NCBI GenBank assembly: GCA_963787045.1
Contig: CAWBBR010000025.1
Location: 186,001-250,000 of the forward strand
Source: DATJGR01 sp963787045
GTDB lineage: Bacteria > Pseudomonadota > Gammaproteobacteria > Pseudomonadales > Azotimanducaceae
Reading direction: 5' to 3'
Length of the DNA: 64,000 bases
Shown here: piece after piece, positions 25,398-40,405 of the stretch
Position numbering within the stretch: position 1 is the stretch's first letter
Layout: each line of letters starts with the position of its first letter
Translations under genes and position numbers: made by a program
Notes under the pieces: model-generated
Told to the model about the DNA's origin: nothing
Seen by the model: the letters and a program-made list of their open reading frames with translations, nothing else
Database searches by the model: none

Positions 25398-27710
25398 ATG
25401 ACGGACTCGCATACGGTTCCGCACAGTTCGCACTGGGGTGCGTTCGACGTGACGGTGCGCGATGGCGACATCGCGAGCGTGCAGCCGATGCACGATCCCG
25501 ATCCGTCGCCGCTGCTCGGCAATCTGCCGGGCAGCCTGCGCCACCCGGTGCGCATCGAAACGCCGGTGGCGCGCCGCGGTTGGCTCGAGCGCGGACCCGG
25601 GCCGACGCGCGATCGCGGCAACGATTCGTTCGTGGCGATCTCGTGGGACGAAGCGCTCGACCGCGCGGCCGACGAGCTGAAGCGCGTGGTCGCGCAGCAC
25701 GGCAATCGCGCGATTTTCGGCGGCTCGTACGGTTGGGCCAGCGCCGGAATGTTCCATCAGAGCCAGAGCCAGCTGCATCGTTTCCTGAATCTGATCGGCG
25801 GTTTCACCGCGCACCGCAACAGTTACAGCATCGGCGCGTCGCTGGTGCTGCTGCCGCATCTGGTCGGCAGCTCGGCGACGGTATTCCGTCGCGCCACTGC
25901 ATGGGACGTCATCGCGCGGCATACCGATCTGATGGTGGCATTCGGCGGTTTGCCGTTGAAAAACACGTTCGTCGCGCCGGGCGGCAACGCCCGCCATCAT
26001 CTGCGCCAGCATCTCGATGCGGCGCACCGCCGCGGCATGCAGATCGCGCACTTCTCGCCGTTGCGCGACGACGTGGTGCCGGAGGCGCAGGCGCGCTGGT
26101 ATCCGCTCGCGCCGCTGAGCGACGTCGCGGTGATGCTCGGCCTCGCTCACACGCTCGTCAGCGAAGGTCTGCACGATGCCGCGTTCCTCGAGCGCTACTG
26201 TCACGGTGCCGATCGGTTCATCGCGTACGTGCTCGGCCAGCACGACGGCGTCGTGAAATCCGCCGAGTGGGCGCAACGCCACTCCGGAATTGCGGCGGAC
26301 GATCTGCGCGCGCTGGCGCGCGAGATGGCCGCCAAGCGCACGCTGATCACCGTTTCGTATTCGCTGCAGCGCGCGCAACACGGCGAGCAACCGGTGTGGG
26401 CGGCGCTGTCGCTCGCGGCGTTACTCGGACAGATCGGTCTGCCCGGCGGCGGTTTCGGTCACGGTTACGGATCGATGGGCGACGTCGGCAATGCCACGGC
26501 GAGCCTGAATCTGCCGTCGCTGTCGGAAGGCCGCAATGCGGTGCGCGATTTCATTCCGGTGGCGCGAATCGCCGATCTGCTGCTGCAGCCCGGCGAGACG
26601 TTCGCGTACAACGGCGCCGACTACACGTATCCGGACATCCGCCTCGTGTATTGGGCGGGCGGCAACCCGTTTCATCACCATCAGGATCTGAATCGGCTGC
26701 GACGCGCGCTCGCACGTCCCGATACGCTGATCGTGAACGAGCCGTACTGGACGCCGATGGCGCGCCACGCCGATCTCGTGTTCCCGGCGACCACGTCGCT
26801 CGAGCGGAACGACATCGGCTCCGGCCGGGCGGACGCGCGCATCGTCGCGATGCATCGCGCGGTTGCGCCGGTCGGCGGCGCGCGCAGCGATCACGACATC
26901 TTCGCCGGGCTCGCCGAACGATTCGGCGTGCGCGATGCGTTCACCGAAGGTCGCGACGAGCGCGCGTGGCTCGAATACATGTACGACCGCATCCGCGAAG
27001 CATTCGGCGAACTGAACGCCGCGACGCCGAGCTTCGAGGAGTTCTGGAAGAACGGTTCGCTCGCGGTACCCGACACGGATGCGCAACGTGTGATGCTGGA
27101 AGCGTTCCGCACCGACCCGGTGGCAAATCCGCTCAAAACGCCCAGCGGCAGGATCCAGCTCTATTCCGAAACGCTGGCCGGCTTCGGCTACGCCGACTGT
27201 CCCGGCCACGCGACGTGGCTCGAGAGCGAGGAGTGGCTCGGCGCGCCGCGCGCCGCAACGTTCCCGTTGGCGCTGGTCGCAAACAATCCGGCGTCGCGGC
27301 TGCACAGCCAGCTCGACGTCGGCGCGTATAGCCAGGCCTCCAAAGTTGCCGGCCGTGAACCGGTGCGGTTGCATCCCGACGACGCGGCGGCGCGCGGCAT
27401 CGCTGCCGGCGACGTGGTGCGGTTGTTCAACGATCGCGGTAGTTGTCTCGCAGGCGCCGTGCTGACGACCGACGTGAGGCGCGGTGTAGTGCAACTGTCG
27501 ACCGGCGCCTGGTTCGACCCGGCCGATCCGCGTGCCGAGATCGCCATGTGTATCCACGGCAACCCGAACATGCTGACGCGCGACATCGGCACGTCGAAGC
27601 TGTCGCAAGGCTGTTCAGGACAGCACGCCCTGGTGGAGGTCGAACGCTTCACCGGCGTGGCGCCGCCGGTGAAAGCCTTCGTGCCGCCGGAGATCCAACA
27701 GCGTTCCTGA
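25398..27710 (+). CDS. Molybdopterin oxidoreductase, biotin/DMSO/TMAO reductase type
   Basis: A 770-residue bis-MGD molybdoenzyme of the BisC/TorA group. It lacks the N-terminal Cys cluster of formate dehydrogenases, as expected, and carries NSYSIGAS in which Ser144 is the predicted Mo ligand. FGGSYGWASAGMFHQ and the C-terminal dinucleotide-binding domain (ALVANNPASRLHSQLD) complete the fold. No Tat signal is visible, so a cytoplasmic BisC-like role in reducing biotin or methionine sulfoxide is more likely than respiration. No membrane or haem partner is encoded nearby. Confidence 0.92.
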   Translation: MTDSHTVPHSSHWGAFDVTVRDGDIASVQPMHDPDPSPLLGNLPGSLRHPVRIETPVARRGWLERGPGPTRDRGNDSFVAISWDEALDRAADELKRVVAQHGNRAIFGGSYGWASAGMFHQSQSQLHRFLNLIGGFTAHRNSYSIGASLVLLPHLVGSSATVFRRATAWDVIARHTDLMVAFGGLPLKNTFVAPGGNARHHLRQHLDAAHRRGMQIAHFSPLRDDVVPEAQARWYPLAPLSDVAVMLGLAHTLVSEGLHDAAFLERYCHGADRFIAYVLGQHDGVVKSAEWAQRHSGIAADDLRALAREMAAKRTLITVSYSLQRAQHGEQPVWAALSLAALLGQIGLPGGGFGHGYGSMGDVGNATASLNLPSLSEGRNAVRDFIPVARIADLLLQPGETFAYNGADYTYPDIRLVYWAGGNPFHHHQDLNRLRRALARPDTLIVNEPYWTPMARHADLVFPATTSLERNDIGSGRADARIVAMHRAVAPVGGARSDHDIFAGLAERFGVRDAFTEGRDERAWLEYMYDRIREAFGELNAATPSFEEFWKNGSLAVPDTDAQRVMLEAFRTDPVANPLKTPSGRIQLYSETLAGFGYADCPGHATWLESEEWLGAPRAATFPLALVANNPASRLHSQLDVGAYSQASKVAGREPVRLHPDDAAARGIAAGDVVRLFNDRGSCLAGAVLTTDVRRGVVQLSTGAWFDPADPRAEIAMCIHGNPNMLTRDIGTSKLSQGCSGQHALVEVERFTGVAPPVKAFVPPEIQQRS

Positions 27711-27720
27711 TCGGGTCGAG

Positions 27721-29277
27721 CTACGGTGATGACCTTGCTCACCTCGTTCGACTTCGCGCTTTCCACGCCCTGCGAGTCGACCGCCGACAACGCGAAGTAC
27801 CACGTGCCGGGCGTCAACGCGATCGTGCGTTGCAACGTCGATGCGCCGCTCACCGAGACCGTCTGCGTATACGTTTTCGGCGCGGTGCCGTAGTAGATCT
27901 TGTAGCCGGAGAGCGATGGTAGATCCGTACCGTCGACGTTCTTCGTCGGCGCCTGCCACGACAGCGCCGCTTCACGCAGAGTCACGGTCGTCATCGCCAC
28001 CGAGTTGCCGGCGCTGCCGGAGCAGTTCAGCGAGTACGTCGTGTCCTGCGTGAGCGGCCCGACGCTCTGCGAACCGGAGGTCGCCTTCGGTCCCGTCCAT
28101 CCGCCCGATGCGTTGCACGTCGTCACGTTGAGGCCGGACCAGGTCAGCGTGAGTTGGTGTTTCGCGCGACGCTGGCGGGTTCGCCGACAAGCTCGCGGCG
28201 GTGGACACCCGGCGGTGACCGTCACCAGACGCTCGCGGTACGTGCGGTGGTAGCCGCCATTGCCCGCGCACGTCAGCGTGAAACTCGAGTTCGCCGTCAA
28301 GGCGCCGGTGCTTTGTGTGCCGGACGTGCCTTTCGACCCCGGTCCATGCACCCGACGCTGCACAACTCGTCGCGTTCGTGGTGCTCCATGTCAACTGCGA
28401 GGAAGAACCGGACTGACACGCTGCGTCGGTGATGCGGTCAGCGTCACCGTCGGTGCGGCTGTGCCGCATACCGTTACGGTCGCGGTTTTCGCGATCGAAC
28501 CACCCGTGCCCGTGCACGTCAGCGTGTAGCTCGCGTTGGCGGTGAGCGCGCCGGTGCTTTGCGAACCCGATCGTTCGCTTTCGTGCCGGACCACGCACCC
28601 GATGCGGTACAGCTCGTGACGTTGGTGCCGGTCCACGTCAGGTTCGACGCCCGCCGCTGCGACGGATGTCGGGCGATGCGGTCAGCGTGACCGTCGGTAC
28701 CGTTGACGTCCGATCGCGACCGTCACCGTGCGCGCGATCTGAGCCGCCGCAGCCGTGCACAGGCCAGCGTGATAGCTCGTGTTCTGCGGTCAGTGCGCTC
28801 GTGCGTCTGCGTTCCGGACGATCGCTTTCGTGCCGGACCAGCCGCCCGGACGCCGTGCAGCTGGTCGCGTTCGTCGTCGACCAGGTCAGCTTCGAAGTCG
28901 CACCGGAGGCGATCGATCGTGGGCGAAGCCGTCAACGTAAGCGTCGGCGCGGATGTCGCTGTACCTCGCTGACGGTCGTCGAGCCACCGCTCCGGTGCAG
29001 GTCAGCTTGTACACGGCGTTCGCGGTGAGCGGGCCGTAGTCGCCGTGCCGGACAGCGCTTTGGCGCCGGACCAGTTTCCCGACGCGGTACAACTCGTCGC
29101 GCTCGTGGAGGACCACGTCAGCTTCGACGTTGCGCCGGACGCAGAAATGCGGGTGATGCGGTCATCGTAATGGTAGGTACCGATGCCGCGAATGCGTTGC
29201 TCGACGAGGCCAGGGCCATCGCAATGAGGAACCAGGAGAGGGTCGATCGAAACGAAGCAATGCACGTACTTTGTCAT
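27721..29277 (-). CDS. Secreted protein with Ig-like repeats and C-terminal Fn3 domain (multiple frameshifts)
   Basis: Reading across several single-base indels gives a signal peptide (SWFLIAMALASSSNAFA), then about five Ig-like units of roughly 75 residues with a LTWSSTNATSCTASG core and a TLTCTGxGG end, then a fibronectin type III domain (SWQAPTKNVDGTDLPSLSGY, TPGTWYFALSAVDSQG). Cys pairs within each unit could be disulphides. The architecture suggests a cell-surface or secreted adhesive protein; no catalytic domain is seen. The ATG start lacks a good SD. The stop at 27721-27723 is my estimate, assuming one more indel after SNEVSKVIT. Whether the frameshifts are real decay or assembly errors in tandem repeats cannot be settled here. 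Confidence 0.65.
27985..29150 (-). repeat. Tandem Ig-like domain repeats, about 235 bp each, about five units
   Basis: Each unit repeats the coding block for WSxTNATSCxASGxWxG, then SGTQSTGALTANxSYTLTC. Units differ by substitutions and by indels that shift the frame, most heavily in the second and third units counted from the start of the gene. Confidence 0.7.
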
Positions 29278-30309
29278 TCTGCGATTACCATGACAGCGCC
29301 GAGGAGCCGCCACCCTGCCGTCTGGTACCGCAAAAGCAACCCGCGTTCTGCCGATTGTCGACGATCGGTCAATGCCGGCATGGACTGACCGGTTCGCGTT
29401 CCGACTGAGATGCGCTGAGGTGCTCGGTCCACGCGCACCCTGCCGTGCACGTGGACAGAAATTCGATCGCAGCTGCACTCCTGAAGCGCGCCTGAAGCCG
29501 CGCTCGTTGGCGGGCGTCAGCGTGACCGACGGCCACGGAATGCGGTCACCGCCGACGTTCTGCCGAGTCCCGGCGGCACGGGTGACGTCACGAATCTTGT
29601 AGGTACCGGTCGGCGATCTTGACCGACTCGCCGCACGGCTATCGGTTTCGCGCGCGTTAGCGAAACGCAACGAGAGTGGAATTCGTGAGTAACGACCTCC
29701 TCAGGGGCGTAGACGACCCGATCACCTGCACGTCGAGGTCTGACCGTGAGCGTGGTGGGCCAGTTCGGCGACGGCGGCATACTCGTACCGCACTCAGAGC
29801 CGCGCACCGCGTAGCCGCGGCGGACAGTGGGCAACGTCGTATGGAGAACTGTCGGCAGTGCGCGTGGCAGCTGTCATGCTGGTTCGTATTGGGCGCGAAG
29901 AACGCGGATCGTCCGCTCACCCTGTCCGTTACGGCTGCCTTTGCGCACCTCGTCGGCCGTGGATGTGACCAGCGTCACATCATCATTTGCACCTGCTCCG
30001 CGTTGGTCTAGGGTTTTCTGTACGGCTTTCCATGGCGCTTTGTTGTGAAACCATCGCGTCGCGATTTCGACGCATCCGTGGAAGTTGCAGCAATCGGACG
30101 TGAGGTCGCACATGACAACGACCTGCATCGAGGGGCGAGGAAACTTGGCAAGCCGTCGAGACCAGTGGTCCGAAGCTGAAGGGAATGCGACACGGCGGTA
30201 GTTGCATCCGTGAAGCGAGGGATCAAAGGCGTAGCTCGCGGCGGAGATTTTCGCGCGCCGGATAGCCCGGTATCATCCGCGGCTCAATTCAAAACCGAAG
30301 AGAGCGGAC
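29278..30309. other. Gene-poor kilobase
   Basis: No open frame here looks like a protein I recognise, and codon usage is less GC-biased at third positions than in flanking genes. The part 29400-29700 has a minus-strand frame with TYKIRDVTRAAGT and VTLTPANERGF, possibly a decayed extracellular-domain fragment belonging with the Ig-repeat gene. The only sharp signals are a CRP-type palindrome (29963-29980) and a TATCAT sequence at 30271-30276 that could be the -10 box of the downstream dehydrogenase. Confidence 0.5.
29963..29980. promoter_or_regulatory. CRP/FNR-family binding site
   Basis: ATGTGACCAGCGTCACAT matches the CRP consensus TGTGA-N6-TCACA exactly, with arms of 7 bp perfect (ATGTGAC/GTCACAT). 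It lies about 330 bases upstream of the rightward dehydrogenase and about 690 bases upstream of the leftward Ig-repeat gene, far for a simple activator site. Confidence 0.5.
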
Positions 30310-31074
30310 ATGGAGATTTCAGGCAGCAAGGCAATCATCGTCGGCGGCGCTTCCGGCATGGCGCTCGCCACCGCAGAAGCGTTCGTCGCGAAGGGCGGGA
30401 AAGTGGCGATTCTCGATCTCGAGAAGTCGAAAGGCGCCGAACAGGCCGCGCGTCTGAAAGGAACGTTCCACCCGTGCAACGTGATGGACTACGAAGGCAC
30501 CGAGAAAGTGATCGGCGAAGCCGTGAAGGCGCTCGGCGGTTTGCACTTCGTCGTGAACACCGCGGGCGGCGGCGTTGCGAAGCGCACGATCGCGAAGGAC
30601 GGCGCGATGCATCCGTTGGACGACTTCCGCCGCATCATCGATCTCAATCTGATCGCATCGTTCAACGTCAATCGCATCGGCGCGAAGCACATGAGCGAGA
30701 ACGAACCGAATGCCGAAGGCGAGCGCGGCGTGATGATCAACACTGCGTCGATCGCCGCGTTCGAAGGTCAGATCGGACAGGTGGCCTACACCGCGGCGAA
30801 AGGCGGCATCGCGGCAATGACGCTGACGATGGCGCGCGACCTGGGCGCGCTCGGCATCCGCGTGATGACGATCGCACCGAGTCTCTTCGCAACCGGCCTC
30901 ACCGCCGGCATCCCCGCAGAAGGTGAACTCCAATTGACCAAAGACGCCGCGTTCCCGCGCCGGATGGGCAAGCCGCGCGAGTTCGCGATCATGGCGATCG
31001 CGATCTTCGAAAACCCGATGCTCAACGGCAGCACGATTCGCGTCGACGGCGGCCAGAGGTTCGCACCGCGGTAA
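30310..31074 (+). CDS. Short-chain dehydrogenase (HSD17B10 / 3-hydroxyacyl-CoA type)
   Basis: A 254-residue SDR. The cofactor motif is GGASGMALA (residues 12-20), the catalytic Tyr-Lys pair is in YTAAKGG and the Ser precedes it in INTASIAAF. The insertion after the NTAGGGV strand and the ending GSTIRVDGGQR resemble human HSD17B10-like 3-hydroxyacyl-CoA dehydrogenases, a beta-oxidation step. It is monocistronic, converging on a second SDR with a palindromic repeat pair between. Confidence 0.9.
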   Translation: MEISGSKAIIVGGASGMALATAEAFVAKGGKVAILDLEKSKGAEQAARLKGTFHPCNVMDYEGTEKVIGEAVKALGGLHFVVNTAGGGVAKRTIAKDGAMHPLDDFRRIIDLNLIASFNVNRIGAKHMSENEPNAEGERGVMINTASIAAFEGQIGQVAYTAAKGGIAAMTLTMARDLGALGIRVMTIAPSLFATGLTAGIPAEGELQLTKDAAFPRRMGKPREFAIMAIAIFENPMLNGSTIRVDGGQRFAPR

Positions 31075-31103
31075 GGTGCGATTTCGTGATTAGGGGTGGG
31101 TGA

Positions 31104-31197
31104 CGGGTGATCGGTGTTGCGGACTCGCTCGAGCCATCCATGGGCGCTCCTTTCGCGACATCCCTGTCGCTCAAGGGTCCGCAACACCGATCACCCG
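31104..31197. repeat. Palindromic element A
   Basis: A 94-bp element with perfect 21-bp inverted arms (starting CGGGTGATCGGTGTTGCGGA at 31104, complement at 31177-31197). The centre has the sub-repeat GGACTCGCTCGAGCCATCC and CGCTCCTTTCGCG. The same centre occurs inverted in element B, while the outer stems are largely different in sequence. It lies 29 bases after an SDR stop. Confidence 0.75.
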
Positions 31198-31301
31198 CCA
31201 CCTTCCACATCAAAGTCGCGCCTTCGCTCGTCGGAGAGGATGAACGCGCGCTTCGCGCGCGTTCACGCACGACACACGATTAACGACGGTGGCGCGACCC
31301 A

Positions 31302-31411
31302 GGCGGAGGTGGGTGAATGTTGCTGAGGACCCTCGAGCGCCATGGATGGCGCGAAAGGAGCGCCCAGGGATGGCTCGAGCGAGTCCGAAGCAGCATTCAC
31401 CCACCTCCGCC
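31302..31411. repeat. Palindromic element B, inverted copy of A
   Basis: A 110-bp element with 23-bp outer arms (one mismatch; left arm starts GGCGGAGGTGGGTGAATG). Its interior, reverse-complemented, matches the interior of element A at almost every position over about 60 bases. Two inner hairpins are possible (GCGCCAT..ATGGCGC and GAGC..GCTC), giving a cruciform or three-way-junction shape. The 104 bases between A and B hold nothing recognised apart from a GCGCGC-rich palindrome near 31245-31262. Confidence 0.75.
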
Positions 31412-31439
31412 GTGAATCGAAGCTCCGTCCGAAAATCGC

Positions 31440-32216
31440 CTAACGCGACCCTTGGCCGTCGTCGATCTTGATGACGGCGCCGGTGACGCATTCGGATGAC
31501 GGCGAGACGAGGAACAGCAGGGTGCTGTCCATCTGCGCCGGGTCGCCGAGGCGTTTGCGCGGAAACGCTTTCGTGATGTCGCCGATCCGCTGCAGCATCC
31601 CGTCCATCATTTCCGATGCGAACGCGCCGGGTGCGATGCAGTTGACGTTGATGTTGAAGCGCGACCACTCGACCGCGAGCGCTTCGGTCATCCGCACGAT
31701 GCCGGCTTTCGTGATCGAGTACAGCGCGGCGCCGCCGCCGTTGTAGTTGAACGCGCCCATTGACGAAATGTTCACCATGCGCCCGGGCAATTCCTTCGCA
31801 ATCAACCGACGCGCCACTTCGCACGACAGGATGTAGGGTCCGCGCAGGTTCGTATCGAACACCGCGTCGATCAGTTCGTTCGACATCTTGTGGGCGCGTT
31901 GCGCATCGGGAATGCCGGCGTTGTTCACGAGGATCGTCACCGGACCGAGCGCGGCTTCGGCGTCCGCCACGACCGATATCAGATTGTCGGAATCGGTCAT
32001 GTCGAGGCGGATCGGCGCGCATACGCCGCCGAAGGCGCGGATCTCTTTCGCGAGTTCGTCGAGCCGTTCCGTGCGCCGGCCGGTCAACGCGACTTTGGCG
32101 CCGGCTTTCGCCAACACGATTGCAAAGCGGCGGCCGAGACCGGAGGTGGTGCCGGTTACGAGCGCGACTTGTCCGGTCAGGTCGACGTTGAAGTTCGGGG
32201 TCGGGAATGCGGTCAT
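31440..32216 (-). CDS. Short-chain dehydrogenase, ECF41 operon
   Basis: A 258-residue SDR with the cofactor motif TGTTSGLGRR, the NNAG strand (ILVNNAGIPDA) and the catalytic YSITKAG. It is a normal-length classical SDR; the substrate cannot be inferred. I start at the ATG of MTAFPTPNF, two bases after the sigma-factor stop, because upstream in-frame sequence is the sigma gene. As the third gene of the CMD-sigma operon it is the oxidoreductase partner commonly seen with ECF41 sigma factors. Confidence 0.92.
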   Translation of the reverse strand: MTAFPTPNFNVDLTGQVALVTGTTSGLGRRFAIVLAKAGAKVALTGRRTERLDELAKEIRAFGGVCAPIRLDMTDSDNLISVVADAEAALGPVTILVNNAGIPDAQRAHKMSNELIDAVFDTNLRGPYILSCEVARRLIAKELPGRMVNISSMGAFNYNGGGAALYSITKAGIVRMTEALAVEWSRFNINVNCIAPGAFASEMMDGMLQRIGDITKAFPRKRLGDPAQMDSTLLFLVSPSSECVTGAVIKIDDGQGSR

Positions 32217-32218
32217 GC

Positions 32219-33130
32219 TCAGTGTTCCGTAGGGTTTTCCCGATGATGCCCGATCCGGTCGAGCTTGTCCGGATTGCGAATCGAGTAGACCGTCGCTATG
32301 CGACGATCGTCGACTTCGAACGACAACGTGGCAAACACGTCGCCGTTCGCCTCGCGGATCAGAATCGCGGGTGCGTTGTTGATCCAGCATTCCTCGAAGC
32401 GGAAATCGTCCGCGTCGCGACCCTTCGTCACGCCGATGAAGAAGCGCACGACCTTGTCGGCGCCGTAGATCGGCCGCAGCGCGGCGAGCGCCTTGCCGCC
32501 GCCGTCGGATACGAGCGTCGCGTCGGGTTTGAACAACGACAGCAGAACGCTTTCGTCTTTGGCGACCAGCGCGAGCTTGAAGCGGCGCGCGAGTTCCAAC
32601 TGCTCGGTGCGCGTCGCCTGAAAGCGGCGCCGGTCTTCGGCCACGCGCTGGCGCGCGCGGGAGACGAGCTGCCGCACCGCCGTCTCGGTTTTGCCGAGCG
32701 ACGAAGCGATGTCGTCGTATCCGGCCTCGAAGATGTCGTGCAGCAGGAACGCGGCGCGCTCGTCGGGTCCGAGCCGCTCCAACAACAGCAGAAAGGCGAC
32801 CGACAGGTCATCTGCGAGTTCGAGCTGACGGGGCGCGTCGTCGTTCTCCGGTTCGGCGGTGAGCCACGGTTCGGGCAACCACGGACCGACATAGTCCTCG
32901 CGGCGCGCTTTGCGCGACCGCAGCGCGTCGATGCACAACCGAGCCATGGTGGTGCTGAGCCACGCGCCCGGTTCACGTATTTCTTCGCGCGCGGCACGAT
33001 GCCAGCGCAGGTACGTCTCCTGCACCAGGTCTTCCGCCTCGGCGACGGTGCCGAGCATGCGATAACCAAGCCCGATGAGGCGCGGACGGTGCGCCTCGAA
33101 ATCGTCGATCCGAGCGTCGTTGGGTCTCAT
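32219..33130 (-). CDS. ECF41-type RNA polymerase sigma factor with SnoaL-like C-terminal domain
   Basis: A 303-residue sigma-70 family protein. Region 2 (RLIGLGYRMLGTVAEAEDLVQE) and region 4 (DDIASSLGKTETAVRQLVSRAR) are followed by a 130-residue SnoaL-like extension. The linker motif WLPEP (84-88) and the DGGGK motif (209-213) are the hallmarks of the ECF41 group, where the extension replaces an anti-sigma factor. No anti-sigma gene is nearby, in agreement. The ATG overlaps the CMD stop (ATGA). Its likely promoter target is found upstream of the CMD gene. Confidence 0.93.
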   Translation of the reverse strand: MRPNDARIDDFEAHRPRLIGLGYRMLGTVAEAEDLVQETYLRWHRAAREEIREPGAWLSTTMARLCIDALRSRKARREDYVGPWLPEPWLTAEPENDDAPRQLELADDLSVAFLLLLERLGPDERAAFLLHDIFEAGYDDIASSLGKTETAVRQLVSRARQRVAEDRRRFQATRTEQLELARRFKLALVAKDESVLLSLFKPDATLVSDGGGKALAALRPIYGADKVVRFFIGVTKGRDADDFRFEECWINNAPAILIREANGDVFATLSFEVDDRRIATVYSIRNPDKLDRIGHHRENPTEH

Positions 33131-33669
33131 GCGGCGGCGCGCGCGGCGACGACGGTTTCGTCGCCGACGCTCAAGCGTTCGCAGGTGTGCGCGTGGCCGA
33201 GGGCGCGCTTCATCGTCGGATAGATGCGCGTTGCCGCGATCGAATACGCGAGCGTCACGAGTCCTTTTTCACCGAAGCGTGCGAGCACTTCTTCGCGCGC
33301 GGCGTCCGTCGACTCGTGCGCGAGCACCGCATCGGCCAGCCGCATACCCAATACGGCGTCGCTCGACAGACGTTCGGAGTCGCGCGCGACGATCGCGCGC
33401 ACCATCGCCGGCTTAACGCCGGCTTCCAGCGCCATGTTGACCACCAGTTGAGCGCACGGCCCGCAGTCTTCGAAACGCACCGACGTGATGCGCGCGGCGA
33501 ACAGCGCGTCGAGCGACACGCCCTCGCGGTGCGCATTCATGGCCTGCGCCAGTCCGAGTTTCATGAACGCGCCGACCGAGGTGTCGGCGATCTCGTGCAT
33601 ATAAGTGGCGTCGTAGCCGTATCGCTTTTCGAAACGCCGGACGATGGAGTGAAGCAACGGGCGAATCAT
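33127..33669 (-). CDS. Carboxymuconolactone decarboxylase (AhpD-like) protein
   Basis: A 180-residue alpha-helical protein with the CxxC motif CGPC (Cys69, Cys72) inside FEDCGPCAQLVVNMALE, typical of the CMD/AhpD family in which the Cys pair supports peroxidase-type redox chemistry. A GGAG SD element lies eight bases before the ATG. CMD proteins are the commonest neighbours of ECF41 sigma factors, and here the gene is first in the operon, so it is the expected direct target of the sigma factor. Confidence 0.9.
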   Translation of the reverse strand: MIRPLLHSIVRRFEKRYGYDATYMHEIADTSVGAFMKLGLAQAMNAHREGVSLDALFAARITSVRFEDCGPCAQLVVNMALEAGVKPAMVRAIVARDSERLSSDAVLGMRLADAVLAHESTDAAREEVLARFGEKGLVTLAYSIAATRIYPTMKRALGHAHTCERLSVGDETVVAARAAA

Positions 33670-33700
33670 CGAAGTGCTCCTGAGCGATCTTTTCCAGATA

Positions 33701-33727
33701 GACGGACGAGCGACCCCGATTGTGACG
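33701..33727 (-). promoter_or_regulatory. Predicted ECF41 promoter
   Basis: Reading leftward, CGTCACA (33727-33721), 16 bases, then CGTC (33704-33701). This matches the ECF41 consensus TGTCACA-N16/17-CGTC with one mismatch, and lies 32 bases upstream of the CMD start, a correct distance. It predicts autoregulation of the CMD-sigma-SDR operon. Confidence 0.65.
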
Positions 33728-34072
33728 GACCACGCGCCGCCTCGCAGCCCGCGGCGAATCCGCCGGCGCAATGTAAATTTTTCATCGGCGCTGCAGGATT
33801 TACCGGATCGTCCGTTCGGGAAGCCCGAGCAATGGCCGGTAGTCCCACATAGAGTCGAGGGCTGCGCCCGCTTGCACCTTGGAACGAATTTGGCGCGCGT
33901 TTTGCCGGCAGTTGTCGGACAGGTTGGAGCCGGACATCCTCCGGGTCGATAGGGGCCCTTCCGCAATCTGTATAAAGTCCGCATGCCGACGCGGTCGATG
34001 CCGCGTCGCGTGCCTTTTTTTTCGGCGTGCGGGTCGGTCGACCGCGCGCAATCACCCGCATCTGGAGGACAG
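33728..34072. other. Leader region of the HAMP kinase
   Basis: About 345 bases with no convincing gene. A TATAAA at 33971-33976 could be a -10 box although no good -35 is seen at the usual distance. A GC hairpin followed by a T run lies between it and the kinase start (annotated separately). The last bases carry a GGAGG SD for the kinase. Confidence 0.4.
33987..34022 (+). terminator. Hairpin plus T8 tract (possible attenuator)
   Basis: CGACGCGG and CCGCGTCG form an 8-bp stem with a six-base loop (33987-34008), then six bases, then eight T residues ending at 34022. The gap before the T run is longer than in a strong intrinsic terminator. Its position inside the kinase leader, 50 bases before the start codon, would suit attenuation. 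Confidence 0.35.
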
Positions 34073-40378
<6,306 letters not shown>

Positions 40379-40405
40379 CGGCGCAGCCTGAAGCGGGCAC
40401 GGCGC

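Noticed and set aside
31201..31301. Small RNA or gene between the two palindromic elements
   Set aside because: No open frame with an SD, no promoter-like hexamers, only a short GC-rich palindrome.
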